Shown: positions 27,401 through 35,709, counted from the stretch's first letter. The stretch: DNA of 64,000 bases from Coprococcus sp. (GCA_017935345.1 JAGBHU010000016.1:124001-188000), one strand, 5' to 3'. Numbers and translations: made by a program. The notes: generated by a model not told the origin, from the letters alone.

Positions 27401-28540
27401 TCCAGTGATACAAATGTTGCTATCGTGTCTTCTTCGGGTGTAGTAAGAGGCTGTGGTGAAGGAACGGCAGTAATTACATGTACAACGAGGGATGAAAGTA
27501 ATTTAAGCAAGTCATGTAATGTTACCGTACATCAGCAGATAACCAGTATATCATTAGATAATACGTATGCGATCTTAACAACGGGAGAAACAATGAAACT
27601 TACACCGACGATTGCACCTGAAAATGTAGAAAATGCGGGACTTGTATGGACATCAAGCAATGACAGTATTGCAAAGGTTAGTGATACAGGTGTCGTTACA
27701 GCGATGGCAAGAGGTACGGTAACAATAACATGTGCCGCAGAGGATGGGTTAGGTGCAAAAGCAACCTGTAGAATCACGGTTAATCAGTTGGTTACATCCA
27801 TTAAGCTCAGCAGTCCGTCAGTAACGGTGTTAAAGGGAAAGACGGCCCGTGTTACGGCAACAATTGCGCCGTCCAATGCAAACAATAAATCTGTTGAATG
27901 GAAATCATCCAATACAAAGGTTGCAACCGTTTCAGGCGGTACAATCAATGCCATATCAAACGGAACAGCTGTTATAACATGTACGGCAACGGATGGCAGT
28001 GGTATTAAGGCAACATGCAAGGTTACGGTTATCAATCCTGTAACATCCATTAAGCTGAATGCTACAAAGAAGACATTAAATGTCGGCAGGACATTTACAT
28101 TGAAAGCTACAGTTGCACCGACAAATGCAGGAAATAAGAATGTAACTTGGACATCATCTAATAAAAAGGTTGCAACCGTTTCTGCAACAGGTGTTGTTAA
28201 AGCGGTTGGCAGAGGTACGGCAACCATAACATGTACAGCAAGAGACGGCAGTGGCGTTAAGACCAGTTGTGTCGTAACCACCGTACAAAAGGTTACCAGG
28301 ATTACTTTAAACAAGAAGAAGATTACAATTAAAAGAGGTAAGACTTATGCTTTGAAGGCAACAATAAAGCCAACAAATGCAAACAATAAAAATGTAACCT
28401 GGAAATCTTCAAATAAGAGATATGCAACAGTATCAGCAAATGGTGTTGTAACAGGAAAGAGGAAGGGAAAAGTAACCATTACATGCAGGGCAAAGGATGG
28501 CAGTAGAAAATATGCCAAGTGTACGGTTATCATAAAGTAA
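24476..28540 (+). CDS. Secreted protein with leucine-rich repeats and ten BIG2 (Ig-like) domains
   Basis: A 1354-residue secreted protein. A signal peptide (MRKSKK, hydrophobic core, then ALAAG) is followed by a Ca-binding-like loop DSDNNGFLSDEE (55-66). About 16 leucine-rich repeats of ~21 residues (L-x-x-LDVS-x-N-x-L) reach to about residue 420, then a linker, then ten BIG2 domains from about 490 to the end, each with W-x-SSN-x-x-VATV-S-x-x-G-V-V-x-A-x-x-x-GTA-x-ITC. From the second BIG2 domain on, nearly every one has two cysteines (in ITC and in the last strand), except the fifth, where the second is Phe. The last domains become strongly basic. No LPXTG, S-layer or choline-binding anchor is visible, so attachment may be electrostatic. 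A surface adhesin or scaffold role is likely; the ligand is unknown. AAAGGAGGGG precedes the ATG. Confidence 0.9.
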   Translation: MRKSKKILAAVISIAMVAQSFAASGIALAAGTDGISINDTFSDSTFRAYISSNFDSDNNGFLSDEEIAAVTAIDVSTEQPAIKSVAGVGVFTELKSLDCSSQAIKALDVSALTKLTYLDASSNQIPSLNLSSNTELTYLDVSENLMTELGLSQNSKLVTLNASGISITGIDVTGMSALRYLSVNNTAVSELDLSKNSNLEALYCAGTKALNFLDVSNHSNLVYLNCSLSALTTLNASGNAALLSVDCSGSAIATLVLSGDTALSELNCSGNKLAEIDLSANTNLTKLNISGNKLGKNGIHISNNTKLEDLNISDNGLESIDIGNNTSLKVLDCSINNLTAIDTSANTALTTLNVSSNKLTALDVSKNSNLNNLNCDSNSLTALDLSSNEGFLDEEGNMVGTVSCAENSIDINLDETNYNYDLSQLPNFIRGTGIEPQETDRRAMVALDKKAGLPKGATIDAYNLLPDLNATSVTYQYYYGLGKNYATFKLNINNPLKVKVMVEGSSNNAEVGKNIEIQRGSEVMLTAIHSVTGLELENVTWSSGNDKIATIDENTGRLSCVGVGETPIYVTFNGRTIGYVTLESMQPVEGIVLDKTEINLEQGTFVDASKKTATIIPTVLPDNAGHTEVTWTSSNTKVATVSQTGVVRAAGNGTATITCTSEYGAEGTTITAECTVNVKQRVNSLSLSESSLNMFAGDSATLTGTVAPTTAVNQDLEWTSDNEAVATVDTNGNVTAVSQGTAHITCTSADSPEAKAVCTVTVVENVSGITLNHTSYELILGSTADVRTVTLEAALEGGDSEVTYNKTWTSSDANVAYVDKNGKVTARAPGEAVITCEVTSTRKASCKIKVTQRATGIRIVKDKTTMNVGETMTVTAALTPDTVTNKAVLWVSSDESIATVSQDGVIKAVGKGTTQITCTTKDGSEKTSTFTLTVKKLVESLEIDTTDIDLYVGKTQTIKATITPSDANAQSLIWTSSDTNVAIVSSSGVVRGCGEGTAVITCTTRDESNLSKSCNVTVHQQITSISLDNTYAILTTGETMKLTPTIAPENVENAGLVWTSSNDSIAKVSDTGVVTAMARGTVTITCAAEDGLGAKATCRITVNQLVTSIKLSSPSVTVLKGKTARVTATIAPSNANNKSVEWKSSNTKVATVSGGTINAISNGTAVITCTATDGSGIKATCKVTVINPVTSIKLNATKKTLNVGRTFTLKATVAPTNAGNKNVTWTSSNKKVATVSATGVVKAVGRGTATITCTARDGSGVKTSCVVTTVQKVTRITLNKKKITIKRGKTYALKATIKPTNANNKNVTWKSSNKRYATVSANGVVTGKRKGKVTITCRAKDGSRKYAKCTVIIK

Positions 28541-28607
28541 ATCCTGAATCAGATATGTACGGATATGAAATGAGATATCGTTCCTAATAAGTTTGTACAT
28601 ATACGGG

Positions 28608-28655
28608 AAAAGAAGATGGGGATGTCATATCTATGGCACTTCATCTTCTTTTTGT
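28608..28655 (+). terminator. Terminator after the BIG2 protein gene
   Basis: AAAAGAAGATG (28608-28618) pairs with CATCTTCTTTT (28642-28652), with an inner weak TGTCAT/ATGGCA pairing and a following T-run. A second inverted repeat ATATGTAC/GTACATAT lies upstream (28553-28560, 28595-28602). Confidence 0.75.
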
Positions 28656-28714
28656 ATTATTATTAAACTTTAGTCAAATAATAGTAAATGTTACTAAAAT
28701 TTAAACAATAATTG

Positions 28715-28743
28715 TTGTAAGAAAAAGCCAATTGTGCTAAAAT
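28715..28743 (+). promoter_or_regulatory. Promoter for the kinase-DUF1015 unit
   Basis: TTGTAA (28715-28720), 17-bp spacer, TAAAAT (28738-28743), in an AT-rich gap about 40 bp before the next start codon. Confidence 0.5.
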
Positions 28744-28783
28744 ATTTGTTAAATGTGATTATAATAACGGAGGAATATAGATT

Positions 28784-29350
28784 ATGAAGAAGCTTATATT
28801 AGTTACATCGCCACCGGCATGTGGTAAGACTTTTATATCAAAGCAGGTTGCAAAGGCACTTCACAATTGTGTATATCTTGATAAGGATACGCTGATTGTC
28901 CTTTCAAAACAGATATTTGTCGTTGCAGGAGAAGAATATAATCGTTCATCGGATTTCTTCCAGAGAGAAATCAGGGATTATGAGTATTATTGCGTACTTG
29001 ATTTGGCATTTGAGGCGCTTGAATATAATGATACGGTTCTTATCAATGCACCGTTTACAGATGAAATCAGAGATGATGAATATCTGGATAAACTTCGTGC
29101 AAAGCTTGCCGAGAAGGACGCGGAGCTGTTTGTTATCTGGGTCAATACCAGAAAAGAAGTATGCCATGAGCGAATGATTAAAAGAGCTTCAGACAGGGAT
29201 ACGTGGAAGCTGGAGCATTGGGACGAGTATATCAACAAGCAGAACTTTAACCCACCGACCAATATTAAAGAACTCTTTATATTTGAAAATTCGTCAGAAG
29301 AGGAATATAAGGATTCCATAGAAAAAGTCGTTAAAGCCGTAAGAGGTTAG
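28784..29350 (+). CDS. AAA_33-type P-loop kinase/ATP-binding protein
   Basis: A 188-residue single-domain P-loop NTPase of the small-molecule kinase/zeta-toxin-like group. The Walker A is SPPACGKT, lacking the usual first glycine. LDKDTL follows strand 2, where such kinases bind substrate. A central helix and VLINAPF correspond to strand 3 with its hydrophobic Walker B. The motif FVIWVNTRKEVCHERMIKRAS-x-RD is the Arg-rich lid and DRDTWKLEHWDEY follows. The substrate is unknown. It starts 36 bp before DUF1015, probably in one operon. Gluconate kinase-like, tRNA ligase-associated and zeta-like activities are all possible by fold. Confidence 0.7.
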   Translation: MKKLILVTSPPACGKTFISKQVAKALHNCVYLDKDTLIVLSKQIFVVAGEEYNRSSDFFQREIRDYEYYCVLDLAFEALEYNDTVLINAPFTDEIRDDEYLDKLRAKLAEKDAELFVIWVNTRKEVCHERMIKRASDRDTWKLEHWDEYINKQNFNPPTNIKELFIFENSSEEEYKDSIEKVVKAVRG

Positions 29351-29385
29351 ATAAAATAAAATATTTTGACAGGAGTAGATAAAAT

Positions 29386-30618
29386 ATGGCAACAATCAGA
29401 AGCTTTAGAGCTTATAGACCAAGACCAGATGTTGCAGGCAGAGTTGCTGCCTTGCCATACGATGTATATAACCGTCAGGAAGCCGAGATTGAGGTGAAAC
29501 GTGAACCAATGTCTTTCTTAAAGGTGGACAGGGCAGAAACCTCATTTGGACCGGAAGTTGATACATATGCTCCATGTGTATATGATAAGGCTGGTGAGCT
29601 GCTTACACAGATGATAGATGACGGAACATATATCAATGAGCAGAAACCAGTCTATTATATTTATGAGCTTATTATGGACGGAAGACATCAGACGGGACTT
29701 GTAGCCTGTGCTTCTATAGATGACTATATAAACGGTGTCATAAAGAAGCATGAGAATACAAGAGAAGATAAAGAAATAGACAGAATCAAGCATGTAGAGG
29801 CATGTAATGCTCAGACAGGACCTATATTTTTGGCGTACCGTTCAATGGATGTAGTAAATACGATAATAGACAGGGTAAAAACAGGGGAGAAACTATACGG
29901 ATTTACATCTCCTGACGGAATCACGCATAATGTCTGGATCATAGATGATGACAATGATATAGAAACGATAAGAGCGGCATTTGACGGTATCAATGAAATC
30001 TATATCGCTGATGGTCATCACAGGTCTGCGTCAGCAGTGAAAGCAGGGCTTCATAAGAGGACGGCAAATCCTGACTATACAGGGCAGGAAGAGTTTAATT
30101 ATTTCCTGTCCGTTCTGTTTCCACATGACCAGCTTATGATTATGCCATATAACAGAGTTGTAAAGGATTTAAATGGATATCATAAAGATGAATACATATC
30201 ACTTGTTTCAGAAAAGTTTGAAGTTTCAGAAAGTGATATCCCTGTTTCTCCTGCCAATAAGGGAGAAATAGGAATGTATATGGATGGTACATGGTATAAG
30301 CTGAAGGTAAAAGCGGGTGTTGTCCCTACAGATGTTGTAGGTTGCCTTGATGTTTCCGTACTTCAGGACAATGTGCTTGCACCGATACTCGGTATAGGAG
30401 ACCCACGAACAGATCAGCGTATACAGTTTGTGGGCGGTATCAGAGGACTTTCCGAGCTTGAAAGACTGGTGGATGATAAAATGGCAGTAGCATTTTCGAT
30501 GTATCCGACTTCCATCACGGAGCTGTTCGACATCGCAGATGCAGGCAAGCTTATGCCGCCTAAATCAACATGGTTTGAACCAAAGCTCAGAAGCGGAATA
30601 TTTATACATAAAATATAA
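29386..30618 (+). CDS. DUF1015 family protein
   Basis: A 410-residue cytosolic protein of the DUF1015 family, no signal peptide or membrane segment. Family marks are the start with FRAYRP and ALPYDVYN, HENTREDKEIDRIKH near 130, and IADGHHRSASAVK near 210. The DGHHR motif recalls the ATP- or substrate-contacting loop of ParB/SerK-type proteins, so a link to serine or phosphoserine metabolism has been suggested for relatives; here serC-serA lie 5-8 kb upstream, too far to prove it. ATTTTGACAGGAGTAG supplies the ribosome binding site. I do not assign a reaction. Confidence 0.8.
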   Translation: MATIRSFRAYRPRPDVAGRVAALPYDVYNRQEAEIEVKREPMSFLKVDRAETSFGPEVDTYAPCVYDKAGELLTQMIDDGTYINEQKPVYYIYELIMDGRHQTGLVACASIDDYINGVIKKHENTREDKEIDRIKHVEACNAQTGPIFLAYRSMDVVNTIIDRVKTGEKLYGFTSPDGITHNVWIIDDDNDIETIRAAFDGINEIYIADGHHRSASAVKAGLHKRTANPDYTGQEEFNYFLSVLFPHDQLMIMPYNRVVKDLNGYHKDEYISLVSEKFEVSESDIPVSPANKGEIGMYMDGTWYKLKVKAGVVPTDVVGCLDVSVLQDNVLAPILGIGDPRTDQRIQFVGGIRGLSELERLVDDKMAVAFSMYPTSITELFDIADAGKLMPPKSTWFEPKLRSGIFIHKI

Positions 30619-30695
30619 TTGCGCAAAGCCGAAATATAGGCTTTAAAAGATGATAAACAGTCAGAACCGTAGATAAAACAACAGGAGAGGAATTT

Positions 30696-32594
30696 ATGAA
30701 TTTATTTGTACTTAATCAGGAAGAAATTTCTGCACTAGTCGGAGCAAGACATAATAATCCACATCATATTCTTGGAATGCACGAATGTCTTGAGGATTTA
30801 TATGTAAATGCATATATACCGGGGGCATCGTCCATATCGGTGGTGGATGTTGTGACCAAAAAAGAATATGTCATGGAGCAGATGTATGAAGAAGGGTTTT
30901 ATACAGTAAAATTAATTGATACAAAGCCGTTTGCATATAAGCTTAGAGTAGCAAATAAGGTATGGGGAGATCATGGCTCTGAGAAAGAAACAGTAAAAGA
31001 GATGTATGACCCATATGCATTTCCGTATAGTGTAAATCTGTCAAAGGTTATGGATGTTATTAGCGGAAATGATGATATTGAGGATGGCTTTCAGGTAAAG
31101 GATTTATTTGGTGCCAGATATACAGAGATGGAGGGCATCAGCGGCGTTTCTTTCTGTATGAATATGCCGGGAGCTGTGAGAGTCAGTGTGGTAGGCGATT
31201 TTAATCATTGGGACGGCAGGGTCAATCCAATGAGAAAAATTGACTATACGGATATGTATGAGCTTTTTATTCCTGAGAAGCTCCATGAGATGCGATATAA
31301 GTTTGAAGCGCTTTATGCAGATGGCAGAATTGATATTTTCTCTGACCCGTATGCAGTCGCTTATGAGATGGTTCCGGGGAATGCTTCGCTTCTTACAGAG
31401 CTTTCCTATCAGTGGACCGATATGGCATACATGGAAGCCAGGAAGAAAATAAATATTTCAGATGTTCCCGTAAACATATATGAGGTCCATCTGCCTACGT
31501 GGAAACAGGAAAAAGCTGCTTATAAAGAATTTGGTAAGAAACTGGCTTCTTATATGAAGGATATGGGCTATAACTATGTATCACTTCTTCCGCTTATGGA
31601 ATATAGCAATGAGGATACATGGGGATATGATACAACAGGCATATTTGCCCCAAGTTCACGGTTTGGTACACCGGATGATTTTATGGCAATGGTGGATTGC
31701 CTCCATGGCAATGGTATCGGTGTTATTATGGATATGGTTCCTGTTATGGACATAGATTGTCTGACATATTGGATAGACACATATCATTTAGACGGTATCA
31801 GACTGGACAATCCTGAGGTTATTCATCATTTCAATGAAGTAACAGCCGGTGCATATAATGATGTTATGATTGGCTGTAAATGGAATGTAGCAGGTGTTGC
31901 GGCATTGACGGAATTTATGAGTATGAGTCCTCAGTCAAGAGACAGTTTTAAGGCGGCGGTATCAGAGACTCCGGGTTATGCATGTGGGGCAGACGGAATT
32001 GTTGCGCTAAGTCATGATGAGGTGGCATGTGGTAAAGGCAGTTTTATTGAGAAGATGTCAGGCGGATATGAGGACAAGTATGCAGACCTTCGTGTACTCT
32101 ATGGTCTTTATATGACCATGCCGGGACATAAGCTTATGTTTATGGGACAGGAAATCGGTTTATTTGGAGGCTTTACAGGAAAAACACCGATAGACTGGTC
32201 GATGCTTGAGTTTGATGCAAATAAGTACATTCAGAAATATGTAAAAGATTTGAATAAACTGTATATGACAGAGCCGTTATTATATTCATATGAATCGGAG
32301 CAGAAGAAAGTAGTATTTTCAGATGATGTAAAGAGCAAAATGGCGGTGTTTGAGAGAGGTACTGATGAAGCAGGAAACAGTCTTTATGTGGTATGTAACT
32401 TTGGTTTGAAGGATATAAAGGATTACAGGCTCAAGGTAAAAAAAGACGGAAAGTATAGAGAACTGATATCAAGTGACAATTTGAAATATGGTGGTAGCGG
32501 AAATCATAATAAGACCGCGAAATCCGCAGTAAAGGGTGAACTTGTTATGAATGTTCCTGCATTGTCCATATCGATTATAAAGAGGGATAAGTAA
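30696..32594 (+). CDS. GlgB-like GH13 protein with degenerate active site (probable pseudoenzyme)
   Basis: A 632-residue protein with the layout of 1,4-alpha-glucan branching enzyme: an N-terminal beta domain (HHILGMHE), a CBM48-like domain (VSVVGDFNHWDGR, 164-176), then a GH13 barrel (NIYEVHLPTWK, WGYDTTGIFAPSSRFGTPDDF) and a C-terminal beta domain. The barrel is damaged. Region I is DMVPVMD instead of DWVPAHF, and about 50 residues between regions I and II are missing. Region II keeps the nucleophile Asp (DGIRLD, Asp 371). Region III reads IGCKW where family members have IAEES, so the acid/base Glu is replaced (Cys 394/Lys 395). Region IV keeps LSHDE (Asp 441). The frame is intact and its codon use looks normal, so it is probably expressed but not a branching enzyme; it could bind glucan or regulate a true GlgB. 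Its stop directly abuts the mscS ATG. Confidence 0.82.
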   Translation: MNLFVLNQEEISALVGARHNNPHHILGMHECLEDLYVNAYIPGASSISVVDVVTKKEYVMEQMYEEGFYTVKLIDTKPFAYKLRVANKVWGDHGSEKETVKEMYDPYAFPYSVNLSKVMDVISGNDDIEDGFQVKDLFGARYTEMEGISGVSFCMNMPGAVRVSVVGDFNHWDGRVNPMRKIDYTDMYELFIPEKLHEMRYKFEALYADGRIDIFSDPYAVAYEMVPGNASLLTELSYQWTDMAYMEARKKINISDVPVNIYEVHLPTWKQEKAAYKEFGKKLASYMKDMGYNYVSLLPLMEYSNEDTWGYDTTGIFAPSSRFGTPDDFMAMVDCLHGNGIGVIMDMVPVMDIDCLTYWIDTYHLDGIRLDNPEVIHHFNEVTAGAYNDVMIGCKWNVAGVAALTEFMSMSPQSRDSFKAAVSETPGYACGADGIVALSHDEVACGKGSFIEKMSGGYEDKYADLRVLYGLYMTMPGHKLMFMGQEIGLFGGFTGKTPIDWSMLEFDANKYIQKYVKDLNKLYMTEPLLYSYESEQKKVVFSDDVKSKMAVFERGTDEAGNSLYVVCNFGLKDIKDYRLKVKKDGKYRELISSDNLKYGGSGNHNKTAKSAVKGELVMNVPALSISIIKRDK

Positions 32595-33485
32595 ATGATT
32601 TTATGGGAAGCAGATGCCAAGGCGGCAGATAATGCGGCGTCCGAGGCAGCAGAACAGATTGGAATAATAAAAGAATATGTAAACAAAATATTGGACTGGT
32701 TTATGTCTAAGCTTGGAAGTCTGGCAATAGCCGTAATCTTTATGGTTATATGCTTTAAACTGGTAAAACTGCTGATTAAATTTTTGAGAAAAACATTTGA
32801 CAAGACCAATCTTGATGTAAGTGTAGCGGGATTTTTCCTGTCAGCAATCCGAATATTGTTGAATTTCTTAATTGTGTTAACCGCAGCGTCTATAGTAGGT
32901 TTCCAGATAACGTCATTCATTACGTTGCTGGGTACAGCCGGTGTAACACTGGGACTTGCATTACAGGGAAGTCTGTCTAATCTGGCAGGCGGAGTGCTTA
33001 TCCTGATATTAAAACCGTTCCATATAGGAGATTATATCATTGAGAATAACACCAATTGTGAAGGCACGGTAGTTTCTATAGATATATTTTATACAAAGCT
33101 TGTTACCGTCGATAATAAATCGATTGTGATACCAAATGGAAATATATCAAATACGTCACTGATTAATGTAACGGAGAGAGAAAAGCGAAGAGTCGATATC
33201 GCCTTCAGTGTAAGCTATGATTCCGATTTGGACAAAGTAAAGCAGGTGGTTCTGGATATCGTAAAGAAGCTGGATGGATTCAGGGAGAATGATGCTGTGG
33301 ATTTCTTTATCGATAACTTTGGTCAAAGCGGTCTGGAGATGTGTGTCAGATTCTTTGTTGACATTGATAAATTTTTCCCTGCAAAATGGGAGACCATGTG
33401 GAATATCAAGAAAGCATTTGATGAAAACGGTATTGAGATTCCATACAGCAAGATGGATGTCAATATATTGGAACAAAAACAATAA
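32595..33485 (+). CDS. MscS-family small-conductance mechanosensitive channel
   Basis: A 296-residue membrane protein: three N-terminal helices, the pore-lining TM3 (LLGTAGVTLGLALQGSLSNLAGGVLILILKPF, quoted here only as 929-type MscS pattern with alternating Gly/Ala), then the beta domain starting GDYI and the NGNISNTSLIN signature, and a C-terminal alpha/beta cage domain. It opens under membrane tension to release solutes in osmotic downshock. The ATG follows the stop of the GlgB-like gene with no gap, so translation is coupled. A terminator follows. Confidence 0.92.
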   Translation: MILWEADAKAADNAASEAAEQIGIIKEYVNKILDWFMSKLGSLAIAVIFMVICFKLVKLLIKFLRKTFDKTNLDVSVAGFFLSAIRILLNFLIVLTAASIVGFQITSFITLLGTAGVTLGLALQGSLSNLAGGVLILILKPFHIGDYIIENNTNCEGTVVSIDIFYTKLVTVDNKSIVIPNGNISNTSLINVTEREKRRVDIAFSVSYDSDLDKVKQVVLDIVKKLDGFRENDAVDFFIDNFGQSGLEMCVRFFVDIDKFFPAKWETMWNIKKAFDENGIEIPYSKMDVNILEQKQ

Positions 33486-33497
33486 AAAAGCAAAATG

Positions 33498-33535
33498 AGC
33501 CGGATGTCTGGATTTTAAGACATTCGGCTTAATTT
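33498..33535 (+). terminator. Intrinsic terminator after mscS
   Basis: AGCCGGATGTCT (33498-33509) pairs with AGACATTCGGCT (33518-33529; one G-U) and is followed by TAATTTT. Confidence 0.8.
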
Positions 33536-33572
33536 TATTAAGTGTTCAGGAGAAAATCCCTTTGGAATGAAA

Positions 33573-33602
33573 TTGACATGTGTTTTCTTTCAGGTGTATG
33601 AT
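33573..33602 (+). promoter_or_regulatory. Promoter of the ATP-grasp/transglutaminase cluster
   Basis: Consensus TTGACA (33573-33578), 18-bp spacer, TATGAT (33597-33602). The predicted start near 33609 gives a ~120-nt leader containing a terminator-like hairpin. Confidence 0.65.
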
Positions 33603-33629
33603 AAGATTGTTTATAGAGTTAAGCAGTAC

Positions 33630-33666
33630 AAAGGCGTTACACACAGGTGCAGCGCCTTTTTATTTT
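33630..33666 (+). terminator. Terminator-like hairpin in the leader of the ATP-grasp cluster
   Basis: AAAGGCG (33630-33636) pairs with CGCCTTT (33653-33659), followed by TTATTTT. It lies between the promoter and the first gene, so it could act as an attenuator or end a short leader RNA. No leader peptide or known riboswitch core is evident. Confidence 0.55.
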
Positions 33667-33727
33667 GTACCAAAATGCGTTATTATGGCAAATAATGCGG
33701 CATAGAATAGTGGATGGAGATGATAGG

Positions 33728-35041
33728 ATGGAAGAATTGAATAAACATGTCAATACTGTAAATAAGCTTTTAGCGAGATATGGTGTCAGGTTTGGCATTT
33801 ATAAGGAGGGAAAATTCAAAGAGCAGTTGTTTCCTTTTGACCCGATACCCAGAATTATTGAAGCTGATGAATTTTCCTATTTGGAAAAAGGATTGAAGCA
33901 GAGGGTAACGGCACTGAATTTGTTTCTGGCAGATATATATGGCAAAAAGCAGATTATTAAGGATGGAATTGTTCCGGAAAGCTTTGTGTATTCTTCTTCG
34001 GGATATCTGGCACAGTGTGAGGGTATTACGCCTGCAAAGGGTGTCTATTCCCATATATCCGGAATCGATTTGGTAAAAGGCAAGGATGGGGAATGGTATA
34101 TACTGGAGGACAACTTAAGAATTCCGTCAGGTGCGTCTTATCCGTTGATTGCCAGGGATTTGTGCAGGAAGGCATCGCCGTCTACTTTTATCAAAAATCA
34201 TATTGAAGATAACAGGGATTATGCAACGCTGTTAAAGGAAACGATGGATTATGTAAATGTAGGCGGAATCAATGTAATTTTTACACCGGGACGATATAAC
34301 GCAGCATTTTTTGAGCATTCCTATTTGGCGGAGCGGACAGGTTCGGTGCTTGCAACATCAAATGATTTAGTTGTAGATGGAGATTATCTTTACTATAAAG
34401 GCTACAGCGGACAGAGAATGAAGGTGGGAGCGGTTTACAGAAGAGTCTCAGACGAATATATGGACCCGATGACCTTCTGTGAAGAGTCTGTAATTGGAAT
34501 TCCACATGTATTTCAGGTGTATAAAAAGGGAAATGTAGCACTTCTAAATGCACCCGGAAACGGAGTGGCAGATGATAAGGGCATTTATTATTTCGTTCCG
34601 AAGATGATTCGATATTATCTTGGTGAAGATGCGATTTTAAAAAATGCACCGACATATCTGCCGATTTATGAAGAGGATATGAAGTATGTTATGGAGAATT
34701 TCCATAAGCTGGTTATAAAGGATGTGGCTGAAGCGGGAGGCTATGGTGTCGTATTTGGAAATGCAATGACTTCTGACGAACTGGAAAGATTTAAGGAGAC
34801 TGTGAGAAAGGAACCGCGACGTTTTATCTGTCAGGAGGTTATTGATTTTATGGATTTGCCTATCTTGGAGGGCGAAGAGGTGGTTTGCCGAAAGGCAGAT
34901 TTGCGTGCCTTTGTACTGACGGGAAGTGAGGTACATGTCTGGAAGAGCGGACTTACAAGATTCTCCAGAAATCCTGATTCCTTTATTGTAAATTCATCTC
35001 AGGGAGGAGGTTTTAAAGATACATGGGTATTATCTCGATAG
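33728..35041 (+). CDS. Circularly permuted ATP-grasp protein (predicted amidoligase)
   Basis: A 437-residue protein of the circularly permuted ATP-grasp type 2 family (DUF404/DUF407). Typical motifs are FPFDPIPRII near the start, YILEDNLRIPSGASYPL, NAPGNGVADDKGIYYFVPKMIRYYLGED, and KDVAEAGGYGVVFG. ATP-grasp ligases form amide bonds through acyl-phosphates, and comparative genomics predicts this family makes peptide-like metabolites or tags together with Alpha-E and transglutaminase partners. Both partners follow here (Alpha-E overlapping by 19 bp, then transglutaminase). GGAGA at 33716-33720 supports the ATG at 33728; the frame is open upstream to 33647 but runs into the leader hairpin. The product is cytosolic; its substrate is unknown. 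Confidence 0.85.
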   Translation: MEELNKHVNTVNKLLARYGVRFGIYKEGKFKEQLFPFDPIPRIIEADEFSYLEKGLKQRVTALNLFLADIYGKKQIIKDGIVPESFVYSSSGYLAQCEGITPAKGVYSHISGIDLVKGKDGEWYILEDNLRIPSGASYPLIARDLCRKASPSTFIKNHIEDNRDYATLLKETMDYVNVGGINVIFTPGRYNAAFFEHSYLAERTGSVLATSNDLVVDGDYLYYKGYSGQRMKVGAVYRRVSDEYMDPMTFCEESVIGIPHVFQVYKKGNVALLNAPGNGVADDKGIYYFVPKMIRYYLGEDAILKNAPTYLPIYEEDMKYVMENFHKLVIKDVAEAGGYGVVFGNAMTSDELERFKETVRKEPRRFICQEVIDFMDLPILEGEEVVCRKADLRAFVLTGSEVHVWKSGLTRFSRNPDSFIVNSSQGGGFKDTWVLSR

Positions 35042-35694
35042 AAAAAGCAAATAATTTATTCTGGCTTGGAAGGTACAGCCAGAGGGTATACAGTACATTA
35101 AGAGGTTTTTATAACGGCTATGATGAGATGCTGGACAGGAATGATACGGCATATGCGGCTTATTGTGAGGCTATGAATATACCGGATGTATATGGAAGCA
35201 AGGAAGTATTTATTGAAAAGTATCCGTATGACACGGAAAATCCTGATTCGATTATCAGCAATCTGTATAGGGCATATGATAATGCGCTGGTAATGCGGGA
35301 CTATATTTCCAGTGAGTCACTGGCATTTATACAGTTGGCACTGTTTGATATAAAAAGTTCAAAGGGTAGTGATGCACCATTAATTACGATGCAGTTCATA
35401 ATAGACCATTTACTGGCATTCTGGGGATGCATCGATGAAAATGTGGATGATATTGAAACGAGAAATCTGATTAAGCTGGGCAAAACAGTGGAAGAATTGG
35501 ATATAGAGCTTCGTATGAAACGGGAGAGTGCTGCTGTCAAGCGGTGTTTTGACAGGATGAACACATATATGAGACATACGGATATTGCATATAACGAATC
35601 GGAATATTATGCGTTGGCATATGAAATAACAAGACCGGATATTTCATATCAAAAAGCACTTGAGAATCTGATGAAAATATACGATTTGATATAA
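35023..35694 (+). CDS. Alpha-E domain protein (DUF403)
   Basis: A 223-residue all-helical protein of the Alpha-E family. The N-terminal NLFWLGRYSQRVYSTLR corresponds to the family's NL-Y/F-WLGRY-x-ER signature. The rest is a helical bundle with many acidic residues. The family is found almost only next to circularly permuted ATP-grasp and transglutaminase genes and is thought to help their reaction, possibly as a carrier or binding scaffold; its activity is not established. The start overlaps the ATP-grasp gene, and GGGAGGAGG lies within that gene's last codons. Confidence 0.85.
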   Translation: MGIISIEKANNLFWLGRYSQRVYSTLRGFYNGYDEMLDRNDTAYAAYCEAMNIPDVYGSKEVFIEKYPYDTENPDSIISNLYRAYDNALVMRDYISSESLAFIQLALFDIKSSKGSDAPLITMQFIIDHLLAFWGCIDENVDDIETRNLIKLGKTVEELDIELRMKRESAAVKRCFDRMNTYMRHTDIAYNESEYYALAYEITRPDISYQKALENLMKIYDLI

Positions 35695-35709
35695 AAGGGG
35701 TGTGATAAA

